Origin: Hyalangium ruber
GTDB lineage: Bacteria; Myxococcota; Myxococcia; Myxococcales; Myxococcaceae
Reading direction: 5' to 3'
Length of the DNA stretch: 64,000 nucleotides
NCBI RefSeq assembly: GCF_034259325.1
Contig: NZ_JAXIVS010000001.1
Coordinates: 682,001-746,000 of the forward strand
The position numbers and the translations under genes were made by a program. The notes under the pieces were generated by a model. It saw only the letters and a program-made list of their open reading frames with translations. It was not told the DNA's origin and searched no databases. Shown piece by piece: positions 1-8,460 of this stretch. Within the stretch, counting starts at the first letter, position 1. Each line of letters starts with the position of its first letter.

Positions 1-297
1 GCCGCCACCTTCGAGAAGAGCGTGGCGTGCCTGCCCTACGGCGGACGGCTCGTCACCTGCGGGGCGACGACGGGCTATGAGGCGAAGCTGGACCTGCGGG
101 TGCTCTTCTACAAGCGCATCTCCCTGCTGGGCAGCACCATGGGCAGCAAGGGCGACCTCTTCCGCGTGCTGCAGCTCGTCGAGGAGGGCAAGCTCAAGCC
201 GGTGCTGGACCGCACGCTGCCGCTGGCGGACGCCGCCCAGGCCCACCGGCTCATGAAGGACAGAGCGCAGTTCGGAAATCTCGTGCTGATCCCGTAG
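1..297 (+). CDS. Zinc-type alcohol dehydrogenase / quinone oxidoreductase, C-terminal part
   Basis: The reading frame is open from the left edge and ends with TAG at 295-297, so only the last 98 residues are present. The text has the end of a medium-chain dehydrogenase/reductase: a nucleotide-domain strand and glycine turn (GGRLVTCGATTG), then the conserved stretch around LLGSTMGSKGDLF and the terminal helix LADAAQAHRLMKDRAQFGNLVLIP, which in this family closes the catalytic domain (compare the usual A-HR-ME--GKIVL ending). Such enzymes use NAD(P)H to oxidise alcohols or reduce quinones and enals. The substrate cannot be told because the zinc and substrate residues lie outside the window. The next gene starts 13 bases later on the same strand. 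Confidence 0.85.
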   Translation, partial: AATFEKSVACLPYGGRLVTCGATTGYEAKLDLRVLFYKRISLLGSTMGSKGDLFRVLQLVEEGKLKPVLDRTLPLADAAQAHRLMKDRAQFGNLVLIP

Positions 298-310
298 GCT
301 CCGTCCCCCG

Positions 311-1132
311 ATGCCGTTCCCCCTCCCCCGCTTCCTCCAGGGCCTGAAGCCCACCCTCCACATCGCCCACCGCGGCGGCGCCTTGCTGGCGCCGGAGAAC
401 ACCCTGACCGCCTTCCGCATGGCGGTGGAGCGCTACCACACGCAGATGCTGGAGCTGGACGTCCACCTCACGCGCGACGGAGAAGTCGTCGTCGCCCACG
501 ACGCCACGCTCGAGCGCTGCACCGACGGCACGGGCCCGCTGGCCGCCCTCACCCTGGCCGAGCTGCAGCGCCTGGATGCCGGCTACCGCTTCACCTCCGA
601 CGAGGGCCGCACCTTTCCCTTCCGAGGCCTGGGCGTGCGCCTTCCCACCCTCCGCGAGGTGCTGCGCGCCTTCCCCGGCCTGCGCATCAACCTGGAGATG
701 AAGCCGGAGACCCCGGGCACCGAGGACGTGCTCCACGGGGTGCTGCGCGAGGAAGAAGCGCTGGAGCGGGTCTGCATGGGCAGCGAGCACGACGCCGTGG
801 GCGAGCGCCTGGCCGCCCGCATGCCGGACGCCTGCCACTTCTACCCCCGCGAGGCCCTCGTCCAGTACGTGCTCGCCCTGCGCAGCGGCGAGCAGCCCTT
901 CGTGGATCCGCGCTACACCGTCATCGACATGCCCGTGTACTTCGGAGAGATGCGGCTCATCGACGCCGACTTCCTGCGCGCCACCGCCGCCCACGGCAAG
1001 TGGGTCAATGTCTGGACCGTGGATGATCCGGACGAGATGCGCCGCCTCGTCGCCGAAGGTGTCGGCGGCATCATGACCGACCGACCGGATCTGCTGCGGC
1101 AGGTCCTCGACGCCTCCCCTCACGCTCCCTAG
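311..1132 (+). CDS. Glycerophosphodiester phosphodiesterase
   Basis: 273 residues, the usual size for a cytoplasmic GDPD enzyme that splits glycerophosphodiesters into glycerol-3-phosphate and an alcohol. The GDPD signature is complete at the N terminus: HRGG followed by PENT (about residues 20-31), then ELDVHLTRDGEVVVAHD with the metal-binding Glu and Asp and the second catalytic His, and NLEMK further on. The end (VNVWTVDDPDEMRRLVAEGVGGIMTDRPDLL) is also the family's standard strand-helix-strand closing. There is no signal peptide, so it probably acts inside the cell like UgpQ. It follows the dehydrogenase and precedes the nucleoside kinase by 13 bases, so the three may be co-transcribed. 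Confidence 0.92.
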   Translation: MPFPLPRFLQGLKPTLHIAHRGGALLAPENTLTAFRMAVERYHTQMLELDVHLTRDGEVVVAHDATLERCTDGTGPLAALTLAELQRLDAGYRFTSDEGRTFPFRGLGVRLPTLREVLRAFPGLRINLEMKPETPGTEDVLHGVLREEEALERVCMGSEHDAVGERLAARMPDACHFYPREALVQYVLALRSGEQPFVDPRYTVIDMPVYFGEMRLIDADFLRATAAHGKWVNVWTVDDPDEMRRLVAEGVGGIMTDRPDLLRQVLDASPHAP

Positions 1133-1145
1133 CCCCTGCCCGCCC

Positions 1146-1925
1146 ATGCCCCGCACCGTCTCTCGCAAGCGCCCCTCGCCCGCCGCTCCCACCACTCCCG
1201 CCGCGGCACCGACCCCCACCCCCGCGGTGTCCACTCCGGAGCCCGCCGCCGTGGCCTCCCCCACGCCGAAGTCCCGTAACGCGCTCAAGGCGCGCCTGCC
1301 CAAGGCCAAGCGCTTCGTGGCCCTGGCCGGCAACATCGGCGCGGGCAAGACGACGGCCGCCAAGCTGATCAGCCAGGCCTTCGGCTTCGAGCTCTTCGAC
1401 GAGCCGGTCATCGATAACCGGTTCCTCAAGGACTACTACGCCGACATGCGCCGCTGGAGCTTCACGCTCCAGCTCGAGTTCCTCATCCGCCGCGTGGAGC
1501 ACCACGAGCTCATCCACTCGGTGAAGAAGAGCTGCGTGCAGGACCGCACCCTCTACGAGGATCCGGAGATCTTCGCCAAGTACCTGCACGGCCTGGGGCA
1601 CATGACGAACGCGGAGCTGGACCTCTATTACGAGTACTTCCAGCGCCTCTCGCGCACCATCGCCCCGCCTGACCGGGTCATCTGCTTCTCGGTCGGCTCC
1701 GTGGACGTGCTGCTCGACCGCATCCGCACCCGAGGCCGCGCCGAGGAGAAGGGCATCCAGGGCCAGTTCCTCACCGGCCTCAACGGCTACTACGTCAGCT
1801 TCCCGCACGTGCTGCAGAAGAAGTACGGCGTGGACTGCCTGGTGCTGGATGTCTCCACCCAGGACATCCGCCGGGGCAAGGGACGCGAGGAGTTCCTCGA
1901 TCGCGTCTCCGCCTTCCTGGACTGA
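1146..1925 (+). CDS. Deoxynucleoside kinase (dGK/dAK type)
   Basis: 259 residues. After about 55 Pro/Ala/Thr-rich residues that look disordered comes the P-loop GNIGAGKTT (near residue 60), which is the version typical of deoxynucleoside kinases rather than thymidylate kinases. The DRTLYED segment carries the Asp-Arg pair of the family's DRS-like motif, and a lid-like segment RIRTRGRAEEKG follows. The expected role is salvage phosphorylation of deoxynucleosides; the specificity cannot be read from the sequence. The Pro/Ala-rich N-terminal extension is longer than in Gram-positive dGK/dAK. The stop at 1923-1925 directly abuts the stop of the convergent PAS gene. Confidence 0.88.
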   Translation: MPRTVSRKRPSPAAPTTPAAAPTPTPAVSTPEPAAVASPTPKSRNALKARLPKAKRFVALAGNIGAGKTTAAKLISQAFGFELFDEPVIDNRFLKDYYADMRRWSFTLQLEFLIRRVEHHELIHSVKKSCVQDRTLYEDPEIFAKYLHGLGHMTNAELDLYYEYFQRLSRTIAPPDRVICFSVGSVDVLLDRIRTRGRAEEKGIQGQFLTGLNGYYVSFPHVLQKKYGVDCLVLDVSTQDIRRGKGREEFLDRVSAFLD

Positions 1926-2363
1926 CTAACGCCCGCCGGGCGGCGGCGTCACCGAGGTCTGCGAGATGAGGACCCATACCGAGTCCGTCTTGTCGCTGTA
2001 GAACAGGGTGATGGCCACGTTGCGCCAGCCGTGGTCGAACTTGAAGACGAAGCCGAACGTCTCGTACAGCGAGCGCTGGTGCAGCCCCTGCATGAAGCGT
2101 CCGTAGAAATCACGCACCTTGGTGCAGGGGGCCACCTCATCGAAGAAGTTGCGGCCGATCTGCCGGTCGCGGTTGATGCGCGCCAGCTTCGCCTCGGTCT
2201 GGTTGAACTTGAGGATGCGGCCCGTGCGGTCGAGCTGGATGAGCCCGAAGGGCAGCGTGTCCAGTTCGCGCTCCGGCAGGTGCTCCACCTGCCGCAAGAG
2301 CTCTTCGTGAGTCGTGGACGCAGGGGTGCTTTGAGCGAGCGAAGTGGCGGTCACGGAGGCCAT
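1926..2363 (-). CDS. PAS protein of the photoactive yellow protein (PYP) type
   Basis: 145 residues, a single PAS domain with a short N-terminal extension. The stretch from LPFGLIQLD through IGRNFFDEVAPC aligns without gaps to Halorhodospira PYP (known sequence: LAFGAIQLD to IGKNFFKDVAPC). This puts Cys80 at the place of Cys69, which carries the p-coumaric acid chromophore, and Glu57 at the place of Glu46, which hydrogen-bonds it. The other chromophore contacts differ: Tyr42 is Phe53, Thr50 is Ala61 and Arg52 is Ile63. It may therefore be a blue-light sensor with shifted properties, or a PAS sensor that has lost pigment binding. No chromophore-synthesis genes are in the window. It stands alone, convergent to the nucleoside kinase, so its output partner is unknown. 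Confidence 0.75.
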   Translation of the reverse strand: MASVTATSLAQSTPASTTHEELLRQVEHLPERELDTLPFGLIQLDRTGRILKFNQTEAKLARINRDRQIGRNFFDEVAPCTKVRDFYGRFMQGLHQRSLYETFGFVFKFDHGWRNVAITLFYSDKTDSVWVLISQTSVTPPPGGR

Positions 2364-2536
2364 TGGGGGGGGCTCCAGCTACAGGGATAAGAGGAGGAGG
2401 ATCTTCTGACGGATAGGGCTCTTTCCCTCCAGGGGCAACCTCCGACCCTGCTATCCCGTACAAAAGGGCAATCCGCACAACCACCGCCCAACATACCCGG
2501 CCGGCCACGAGTCCCACCGAGCCCAGGAGATGTCCG

Positions 2537-3052
2537 ATGGAAGACACCGCAGCCAAGAGCGCCCGCCAGTCCGAAGTGGTGATGACCCAGATGATCCTGC
2601 CGCCCGACGCCAACAACCTGAACGCGGCCTTCGGCGGCAAGGTGATGGAGTGGATCGACATCTGCGGGGCCATCGCCGCCCAGCGGCACTGCCGGCAGGT
2701 GGTGGTGACCGCGTCCATGGACGACCTTCACTTCCATGCGCCGATCCGGGTGGGGTGGATCGCCCTGCTGCGCTCGCGGGTGCTGGCCGCCTTCCGCTCC
2801 TCCATGGAGGTGGGGGTGACGGTGCATGCGGAGAACCCGCTCACGGGCGAGCGCACCCTCACCACCAGCGCGCTGATGACATTCGTGGCGCTGAACAAGG
2901 ACGGTGGGCGGGTGATGGTGCCGCCGTTGCGCCTGGACACCGAGGAGGAGCGCGTCGCCTTCCAGGAGGCCGAGAAGCGCCGCGCCCAGCGCATCGAGCG
3001 CCGCAACGCGTCCCAGTCCTGGCTGAAGGTCATGCCTGGCGAGTTGGACTGA
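2537..3052 (+). CDS. Acyl-CoA thioesterase, hotdog fold (YciA/BACH-like)
   Basis: 171 residues. The segment LPPDANNLNAAFGGKVMEWID is the standard hotdog-thioesterase opening (usual form: P-D-N--G--FGG-L--W-D), with the active-site Asn and Asp in place, followed by an HF-APIRVG strand and a VEV-like strand (MEVGVTVHAENP). The C-terminal helix is highly charged (EEERVAFQEAEKRRAQRIERR), as in the YciA/Acot family. It hydrolyses fatty acyl-CoA to free acid and CoA in the cytoplasm; chain-length preference cannot be read. The ATG at 2537 sits 173 bases from the divergent PAS gene, and that gap is the likely promoter region for both. Confidence 0.88.
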   Translation: MEDTAAKSARQSEVVMTQMILPPDANNLNAAFGGKVMEWIDICGAIAAQRHCRQVVVTASMDDLHFHAPIRVGWIALLRSRVLAAFRSSMEVGVTVHAENPLTGERTLTTSALMTFVALNKDGGRVMVPPLRLDTEEERVAFQEAEKRRAQRIERRNASQSWLKVMPGELD

Positions 3053-3240
3053 GCGGAGGCTGAACGCCCTCTGCTTTTTGGGAAGCTGGGAAAAACCGCT
3101 CCCATCCATCCACTGCTGAGCAGCCGATCCCACTCTGTCTGTCGGCCCTCAGAAGGATGGGCCTGGCGGGCGTAGCAGGGACACGAGGGGCTTCCTACCT
3201 CTGGGCGCGCCCTATGAACGCCCAGCGGCGCGGAGGCAGC

Positions 3241-4392
3241 ATGCGACGGGTGAGCGTGGGAGGAGCGTGGCTTGCGCTCCTGGTCCTGAGCGGGTGTGGG
3301 AACCGCAAGGGCACGGAGGGCCCACAGCAGGGGCCGCAGGGCGCCAGCCGTGCCCTGCCCGTCGAGGTGCTGGCGCTGGAGCCCGGGCAAGTCCAGGACA
3401 CCGGAGAGTACCTGGGCCAGCTCATCTCCCGCCGCAGCGTCACCCTGCGGCCGCAGGTGAGCGGCTACGTGCAAGCCATCCACGTCCGGCCCGGCGAGCA
3501 GGTGAAGGCGGGCCAGGTGCTGCTGGTGGTGGACCCCCGGCGCGAGCGCGCGGGGCTGCGCGCGGCGGAGGCCCAACGCGCCTCGGCCGTGGCCAATCGC
3601 GAGTATGCCCGGAACACGCGCCAGCGCGCCGAACAGCTCCTCGCGGAGGGGCTGTTGAGCCGGCAGGACTATGAGCAGGCCGTGGCCCAGGCCTCCTCGG
3701 CCGAGGCCAGCGCGCGCGCCGCCGAGGCGGAGATCCAGTCGCAGCAGGTGCAGCTCGGCTACCACCAGGTGAGCGCGCCCTTCGCCGGCGTGGTGGGAGA
3801 CATCCCGGTGAAGGTGGGCGACTCCGTCACCCCCGAGACGGAGCTGACCCGCGTGGACCAGAGCCAGGCGCTGGAGCTGTCCGTGCAGGTGCCGGTGGAG
3901 CGCGCCGCTCGGATCGAGCCCGGCCACACCCCGGTGGAGGTGCTGGATGGGGAGGACAAGCTCCTGGTGAGCGCCCCGGTCTTCTTCGTGGCGCCCACGC
4001 CCGTGGAAGCCACCCAGCTGGTGGAGGTGAAGGCCGCCTTCGAGAACACGATGGGCCTGCGCGCCGGACAGCTCGTGCGCGCGCGCGTGGTGTACGCGAC
4101 GCGCCAGGCGCTGCTGCTGCCCACCTACGCGGTATCGCGGCTCGGCAGCCAGTCCTTCGCCTTCACGGTCGTCCCGGGAGATGGCGGCACCGTGGTGCAG
4201 CGCCAGCCCGTGACGCTGGGACAGGTTCAGGGCAACTCCTTCGAGCTGCTGGAAGGCCTGGAGGCGGGTACTCAGGTGGCCGTCAGCGGCGTGCAGCTGC
4301 TGCAGGACGGCCAGGCCGTGGTGCCCAAACCGGCGGAGCCCAAGGGCGCTCAGGGCACGGGAGTGGGCGGAGCTTCGGACGCGGGGCAGTGA
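3241..4392 (+). CDS. RND efflux pump periplasmic adaptor (membrane fusion) lipoprotein
   Basis: 383 residues with the start at ATG 3241, chosen because GGAGG lies just upstream and the protein then begins with a type II signal (LLVLSGC, lipid Cys at about residue 19). An upstream in-frame start at 3157 would bury this signal. The body is a classical AcrA/MexE-type adaptor: a lipoyl half (VRPGEQVKAGQVLLVVDPRRERA), a coiled-coil hairpin (about residues 95-155, TRQRAEQLLAEGLLSRQDYEQ), the second lipoyl half (VSAPFAGVVGDIPVKVGDSV) and beta-barrel and membrane-proximal domains. It links the inner-membrane pump to an outer-membrane channel. The permease follows after 9 bases, and no TolC-like gene is in the window. 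Confidence 0.95.
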   Translation: MRRVSVGGAWLALLVLSGCGNRKGTEGPQQGPQGASRALPVEVLALEPGQVQDTGEYLGQLISRRSVTLRPQVSGYVQAIHVRPGEQVKAGQVLLVVDPRRERAGLRAAEAQRASAVANREYARNTRQRAEQLLAEGLLSRQDYEQAVAQASSAEASARAAEAEIQSQQVQLGYHQVSAPFAGVVGDIPVKVGDSVTPETELTRVDQSQALELSVQVPVERAARIEPGHTPVEVLDGEDKLLVSAPVFFVAPTPVEATQLVEVKAAFENTMGLRAGQLVRARVVYATRQALLLPTYAVSRLGSQSFAFTVVPGDGGTVVQRQPVTLGQVQGNSFELLEGLEAGTQVAVSGVQLLQDGQAVVPKPAEPKGAQGTGVGGASDAGQ

Positions 4393-4401
4393 GGGGCGCG
4401 C

Positions 4402-7400
4402 ATGTTCACCGACTTCTTCATCCGCCGTCCCATCTTCGCCTCCGTGCTGTCCATCCTCATCACCCTGGTGGGCACCATCACCATTCCGGCGCTGCCCGTG
4501 GAGCAGTACCCGGATCTCTCCCTGCCCCAGGTGACGGTGAATGCCACGTACCTGGGCGCCTCCGCCGAGGTGGTGGAGAGCGCCGTCACCACCGTGCTGG
4601 AGCGCGCGCTCAACGGCCTGCGGGGCATGCGCTACATCACCTCGAACAGCACCAATGAAGGCGCCAGCAGCATCACCCTCAGCTTCGAGCCCGGGTACGA
4701 CGTGGACCTCGCCGCGGTGGAAGTGCAGAACCGCGTGGCCACCACCTCCGCGCGTCTGCCGGCCCAGGTCAACGCGCTGGGCATCACCATCAACAAGACC
4801 CAGTCACAGCTGTTGATGTCGTTTGGCCTCTACGACACGCAGAACCGCTATGACCGGGGCTTCCTCAGCAACTACGCGGACGTCTACCTGCGAGACGCGC
4901 TCCTGCGCGTGAAGGGCGTGGGAGACGTGCGCATCTTCGGCGAGCGGCGCTTCGCCATGCGACTGTGGCTGGACCCCACGCAGCTGGCGCGCCGGAACCT
5001 CACCCCACAGGACGTGGTGGCGGCGCTGCGCGCGCAGAACCTGCAAGTAGGCGCCGGGCAGGTGGGACAGCAGCCGGCTCCCGAGGGGCAGACCTACCAG
5101 TTCACGGTGCGGGCGCTGGGGCAGCTCGCCACGGCCGAGGAGTTCAACGGCATCGTCGTGCAGCGCGGGGAGGATGGCTCCCTGGTGCGGCTGCGGGACG
5201 TGGGCCGGGCGGAGCTGGGCGCGGAGAACTACGCGCAGTTGCTGCGCTTCAACGGACGCGAGGCGGTGGGCCTGGGCATCTTCCAGCTCCCGGGCTCCAA
5301 CGCGCTGGAGGTGCGCGACGGGGTGGTGGCGGTGATGGAGCGACTCGAGGCCACCTTCCCTCCGGGCCTCACCTACGAGCCGGCCTTCGACACCACGCGC
5401 GCGGTGCAGTCCTCCATCGAGGAGGTACTCACCACGCTGGCGGAGGCCATCCTGTTGGTGGTGCTGGTCGTGTTCGTCTTCCTGCACGGCTGGCGCAGCG
5501 TGCTGGTGGTGGCCACGACGCTGCCCGTGTCCCTGGTGGGCACCTTCGCCTTCGTCAGCCTGTTCGGCTTCTCGATCAACACACTGACCCTCTTCGGCCT
5601 GACGCTGGCCACGGGCCTGGTGGTGGACGACGCCATCGTCGTCATCGAGAACGTCGAGCGCATCATGGCGCAGGAGAAGGTGGGCCCGCGCGAGGCCACC
5701 GAGCGGGGCATGCGCCAGGTGGCCGGCGTGCTGGTGGCCATGGCGCTGGTGCTCTCGGCGGTGTTCGTCCCGGTGTCCTTCTTCCCAGGCACCACGGGCG
5801 CCATCTACCGGCAGTTCGCCCTCACCCTCGCCTTCTCCATCTCCCTGTCGGCGCTGGTGGCGCTCACGCTGTCTCCGGCGCTGTCGGCGCGGCTGCTGCG
5901 GCCGCACGAGGGCCAGAAGTGGCGAGCCGCCCGCTGGGTGGACCAGACGCTGGACGCCTTTCGCGATGGCTATGGGCGGCTGCTGGGACGGCTGCTCGGG
6001 CGATTGCGATGGGTGGTGGTGGGGGCCTTCGTCGTGTGCCTGGTGGGCACGGCGTTGCTGTACCGGGCCACCCCCTCCGGCTTCATCCCCGCCGAGGACC
6101 AGGGCTACCTCATCGTCGCGCTGCAGGGACCGGAGGGCACCTCCCTGGACTACACCCGCCAGATGCTGCTGCGGACGGAGGAGGTCCTTCGACGCCAGCC
6201 GGAGGTGGCCGACATCTTCACCGTGGGCGGCTTCTCGCTGCTGGGCGCGGGCGGCAACACCGGCACGCTCTTCGTCAACCTCAAGCCTTGGGACGAGCGA
6301 GAGAAGGAGGAGCAGGGCGTGGGCGCGCTGGTGGATCGGCTGCGCGGGCAGTTGCTCTCGGTGGGTGGGGCGCGCGTGCTGCCCTTCCAGCCGCCGACCA
6401 TCCGAGGCGTAGGCAGCGTGGGCGGCTTCGAGTTCGTCCTGGAGGACCAGCTGGGCACCCAGTCGCTGGAGCAGCTCGCGCAGGTGACCCAAGGGCTCGT
6501 GGCCCAGGCCAACCGCAACCCGGAGCTGCGCGGGGTGTTCTCCTCCTACTCAGCGAGCACCCCGCTGCTGGATGTGCAGGTGGACCGGGAGAAGGCCGAG
6601 GCGCTGGGCGTGCCGCTGGATGAGATCTACTCCACGCTCTCGGTGTACCTGGGCAGCCAGTACGTCAATGACTTCACCTTCGCCAGCCGCGTGTACCGCG
6701 TCTATGTGCAGGCGGCGGTGCCCTTCCGCAACGAGCCCAAGGACATCGGCTCCTTCTATGTGCGCTCGGCCGGGGGACAGATGGTGCCCCTGGAGTCCCT
6801 CGTCACGGTGCGGCCCGTCACCAGCGCGGCCAGCATCCAGCACTACAACCTCTTCCGCTCCGCGACGATCAACGGCCAGCAGGCGCCCGGGGCCAGCACC
6901 GGGGATGCGCTGCTCGCCATGGAGCAGGTGGCCCGGCAGTCGCTGCCCTCCGGCTTCGCCTTCGAATGGACGGGGTTGTCCCGCGAGCAGAAGGAGGCCA
7001 GCGGCAAGGTGCTGATCATCTTCGCGCTGGGCATCGTCTTCGTGTTCCTGGTGCTCTCCGCGCAATACGAGAGCTTCGCGCTACCGCTCGTGGTGATGCT
7101 GGGCGTGCCGGTGGCCATCCTCGGAGCACTGGGGCTCCAGAACCTGCGCGGACTCTCCAACGACGTGTTCTGCCAGGTGGGCCTGGTGATGCTGGTGGGC
7201 CTCTCCAGCAAGAACGCCATCCTCATCGTCGAGTTCGCCGAGCAGCTCCGCGTCGAGGGCCGGAGCGTGGTGGACGCCGCCATCCACGCGGCACAGACGC
7301 GCCTGCGGCCCATCCTGATGACCTCGTTCGCGTTCCTGCTGGGCGTGGTGCCGCTGGTGCTGGCCTCGGGGGCTGGCGCTCAGTCGCGCAAGTCGCTGGG

Positions 7401-7527
7401 CACGGCGGTGTTCGGTGGCATGCTGCTGTCCACCTTCGTGAACCTCATCTTCATCCCCGTGCTGTACACGTTGGTGGAGTCCGCGCGCTCCCGGGTCCTC
7501 AAGCGCCGGGAGCACAGCCCTGCCTGA
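4402..7527 (+). CDS. RND multidrug efflux permease (HAE-1 family)
   Basis: 1041 residues, the normal length for AcrB/MexB/MexF proteins. It opens with MFTDFFIRRPIFASVLSI, the typical start of TM1, and has the twofold TM-plus-porter-domain layout. The proton relay is intact: the Asp pair in TM4 (GLVVDDAIVVIENVER, near residue 408) and the Lys in TM10 (LSSKNAILIVEFAE). The first periplasmic domain begins with LPVEQYPDLSLPQVTV, the usual HAE motif. It is an inner-membrane drug/proton antiporter working with the adaptor encoded 9 bases upstream. The substrate range is unknown. The gap after this gene is only 42 bases, so the DUF488 gene may be read through. Confidence 0.96.
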   Translation: MFTDFFIRRPIFASVLSILITLVGTITIPALPVEQYPDLSLPQVTVNATYLGASAEVVESAVTTVLERALNGLRGMRYITSNSTNEGASSITLSFEPGYDVDLAAVEVQNRVATTSARLPAQVNALGITINKTQSQLLMSFGLYDTQNRYDRGFLSNYADVYLRDALLRVKGVGDVRIFGERRFAMRLWLDPTQLARRNLTPQDVVAALRAQNLQVGAGQVGQQPAPEGQTYQFTVRALGQLATAEEFNGIVVQRGEDGSLVRLRDVGRAELGAENYAQLLRFNGREAVGLGIFQLPGSNALEVRDGVVAVMERLEATFPPGLTYEPAFDTTRAVQSSIEEVLTTLAEAILLVVLVVFVFLHGWRSVLVVATTLPVSLVGTFAFVSLFGFSINTLTLFGLTLATGLVVDDAIVVIENVERIMAQEKVGPREATERGMRQVAGVLVAMALVLSAVFVPVSFFPGTTGAIYRQFALTLAFSISLSALVALTLSPALSARLLRPHEGQKWRAARWVDQTLDAFRDGYGRLLGRLLGRLRWVVVGAFVVCLVGTALLYRATPSGFIPAEDQGYLIVALQGPEGTSLDYTRQMLLRTEEVLRRQPEVADIFTVGGFSLLGAGGNTGTLFVNLKPWDEREKEEQGVGALVDRLRGQLLSVGGARVLPFQPPTIRGVGSVGGFEFVLEDQLGTQSLEQLAQVTQGLVAQANRNPELRGVFSSYSASTPLLDVQVDREKAEALGVPLDEIYSTLSVYLGSQYVNDFTFASRVYRVYVQAAVPFRNEPKDIGSFYVRSAGGQMVPLESLVTVRPVTSAASIQHYNLFRSATINGQQAPGASTGDALLAMEQVARQSLPSGFAFEWTGLSREQKEASGKVLIIFALGIVFVFLVLSAQYESFALPLVVMLGVPVAILGALGLQNLRGLSNDVFCQVGLVMLVGLSSKNAILIVEFAEQLRVEGRSVVDAAIHAAQTRLRPILMTSFAFLLGVVPLVLASGAGAQSRKSLGTAVFGGMLLSTFVNLIFIPVLYTLVESARSRVLKRREHSPA

Positions 7528-7569
7528 GGCGGGGGTGAATCAATGCGAGCCCTCGAGTGTTGAGCGACG

Positions 7570-7944
7570 ATGCCCATCAAGACCAAGCGCTGGTGCGTTC
7601 CCGCCGAGCCCGATGACGGCTTCCGCGTCCTCATCTGCCGGTACCGGCCGCGCGGGCTGACCAAGGCCAAGGAGACCTGGGACGTGTGGATGCGCGACCT
7701 GGGGCCCAGCCCCGAGCTGTTCGACGCCTTCCACGGAAAGGGCCAGACGCCCATCACGCTGGACGCCTACCGCGAGCGCTACGTTCGCGAGATGGAGGCG
7801 CAACGAGAGACGATCACCGAGCTGGCCGCCCGGGTGGACACAGGGGAGACGGTGACGCTGCTCTGCTCGAAGGACTGCATCCTCGAGCCGGCCTGCCACC
7901 GCTCCATTCTCGCCGAGCTCATCGAGGCGGCCCGCCGCCGGTGA
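7570..7944 (+). CDS. DUF488 family protein
   Basis: 124 residues. It has the family hallmarks: an R-PRGL segment near the start (ICRYRPRGLTK), WMRDLGPSPEL, and the cysteine-containing end VTLLCSKDCILEPACHR, equivalent to the usual LLC-E----CHR of DUF488. The biochemical role of this family is not established; the Cys-rich loop has suggested redox or metal binding. It may be translated from the efflux transcript, but there is no functional reason to link them. Confidence 0.8.
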   Translation: MPIKTKRWCVPAEPDDGFRVLICRYRPRGLTKAKETWDVWMRDLGPSPELFDAFHGKGQTPITLDAYRERYVREMEAQRETITELAARVDTGETVTLLCSKDCILEPACHRSILAELIEAARRR

Positions 7945-7977
7945 GGGCGCGGGCCAGCCCCATGCGCTTCGAGGCGA

Positions 7978-8370
7978 TCAGGTCGTGAACGAGGTGCCGC
8001 AGCCGCAGGACGACTTGGCGTTCGGGTTCTCGAACTTGAAGCCCGCGCCCGTCACGCTCGACACGTAGTCCACCGTCGTGCCCAGCAGGTACTTGCTGCT
8101 CAGCGCGTCGGTCGTGATCTTCACCCCGTCCTGCTCCCAGATGTGGTCGTTCGGCTTGGCTTCCTTCACCAGGTTCAGGTCATAGCCGAGCCCGCTGCAG
8201 CCGGCCGGCACCACCCGAATCGAGAAGAAGTAGCCCTCGAAGCCCTGGGCCTTGATGACCTCCTTCACCTGGCTGATCGCCGCCACGGACAGCCGCATCG
8301 GCACATGCGGGGTGGGCTCCCAGGCAGGCTGGGCCACGGGAGTGGCAGGAGTCGTCGTCGTCGTTTCCAT
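7978..8370 (-). CDS. A-type iron-sulfur carrier (IscA/ErpA/HesB family)
   Basis: 130 residues from ATG 8370, preferred over the upstream start at 8460 because AAGGAG lies a few bases before it and the longer form adds no domain. The first 28 residues are Thr/Pro-rich. The core carries the three cluster-binding cysteines in the family pattern: one in VPAGCSGLGYDL and two in the C-terminal SSCGCGTSF. Proteins of this family deliver Fe-S clusters to target enzymes in the cytoplasm. It is divergent from the rhodanese-MoeB gene (90 bases between starts), which fits a shared sulfur-metabolism theme. Confidence 0.9.
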   Translation of the reverse strand: METTTTTPATPVAQPAWEPTPHVPMRLSVAAISQVKEVIKAQGFEGYFFSIRVVPAGCSGLGYDLNLVKEAKPNDHIWEQDGVKITTDALSSKYLLGTTVDYVSSVTGAGFKFENPNAKSSCGCGTSFTT

Positions 8371-8460
8371 GTATGTCTGTCTCCTTGCTTGCGCCTTATA
8401 ACGCCGGGCACCCAAAAAGCCACCGAACCCCCATTCCCGGCAAGTTATACCCTTACCCAC

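Noticed and set aside
3157-3240. Upstream start for the efflux adaptor
   Set aside because: It would bury the lipoprotein signal, and the ribosome site is before 3241.
4804-6492. A 562-residue open frame on the minus strand inside the RND permease
   Set aside because: His/Gln/Arg-rich text typical of a shadow; the permease on the plus strand has intact motifs along its full length.
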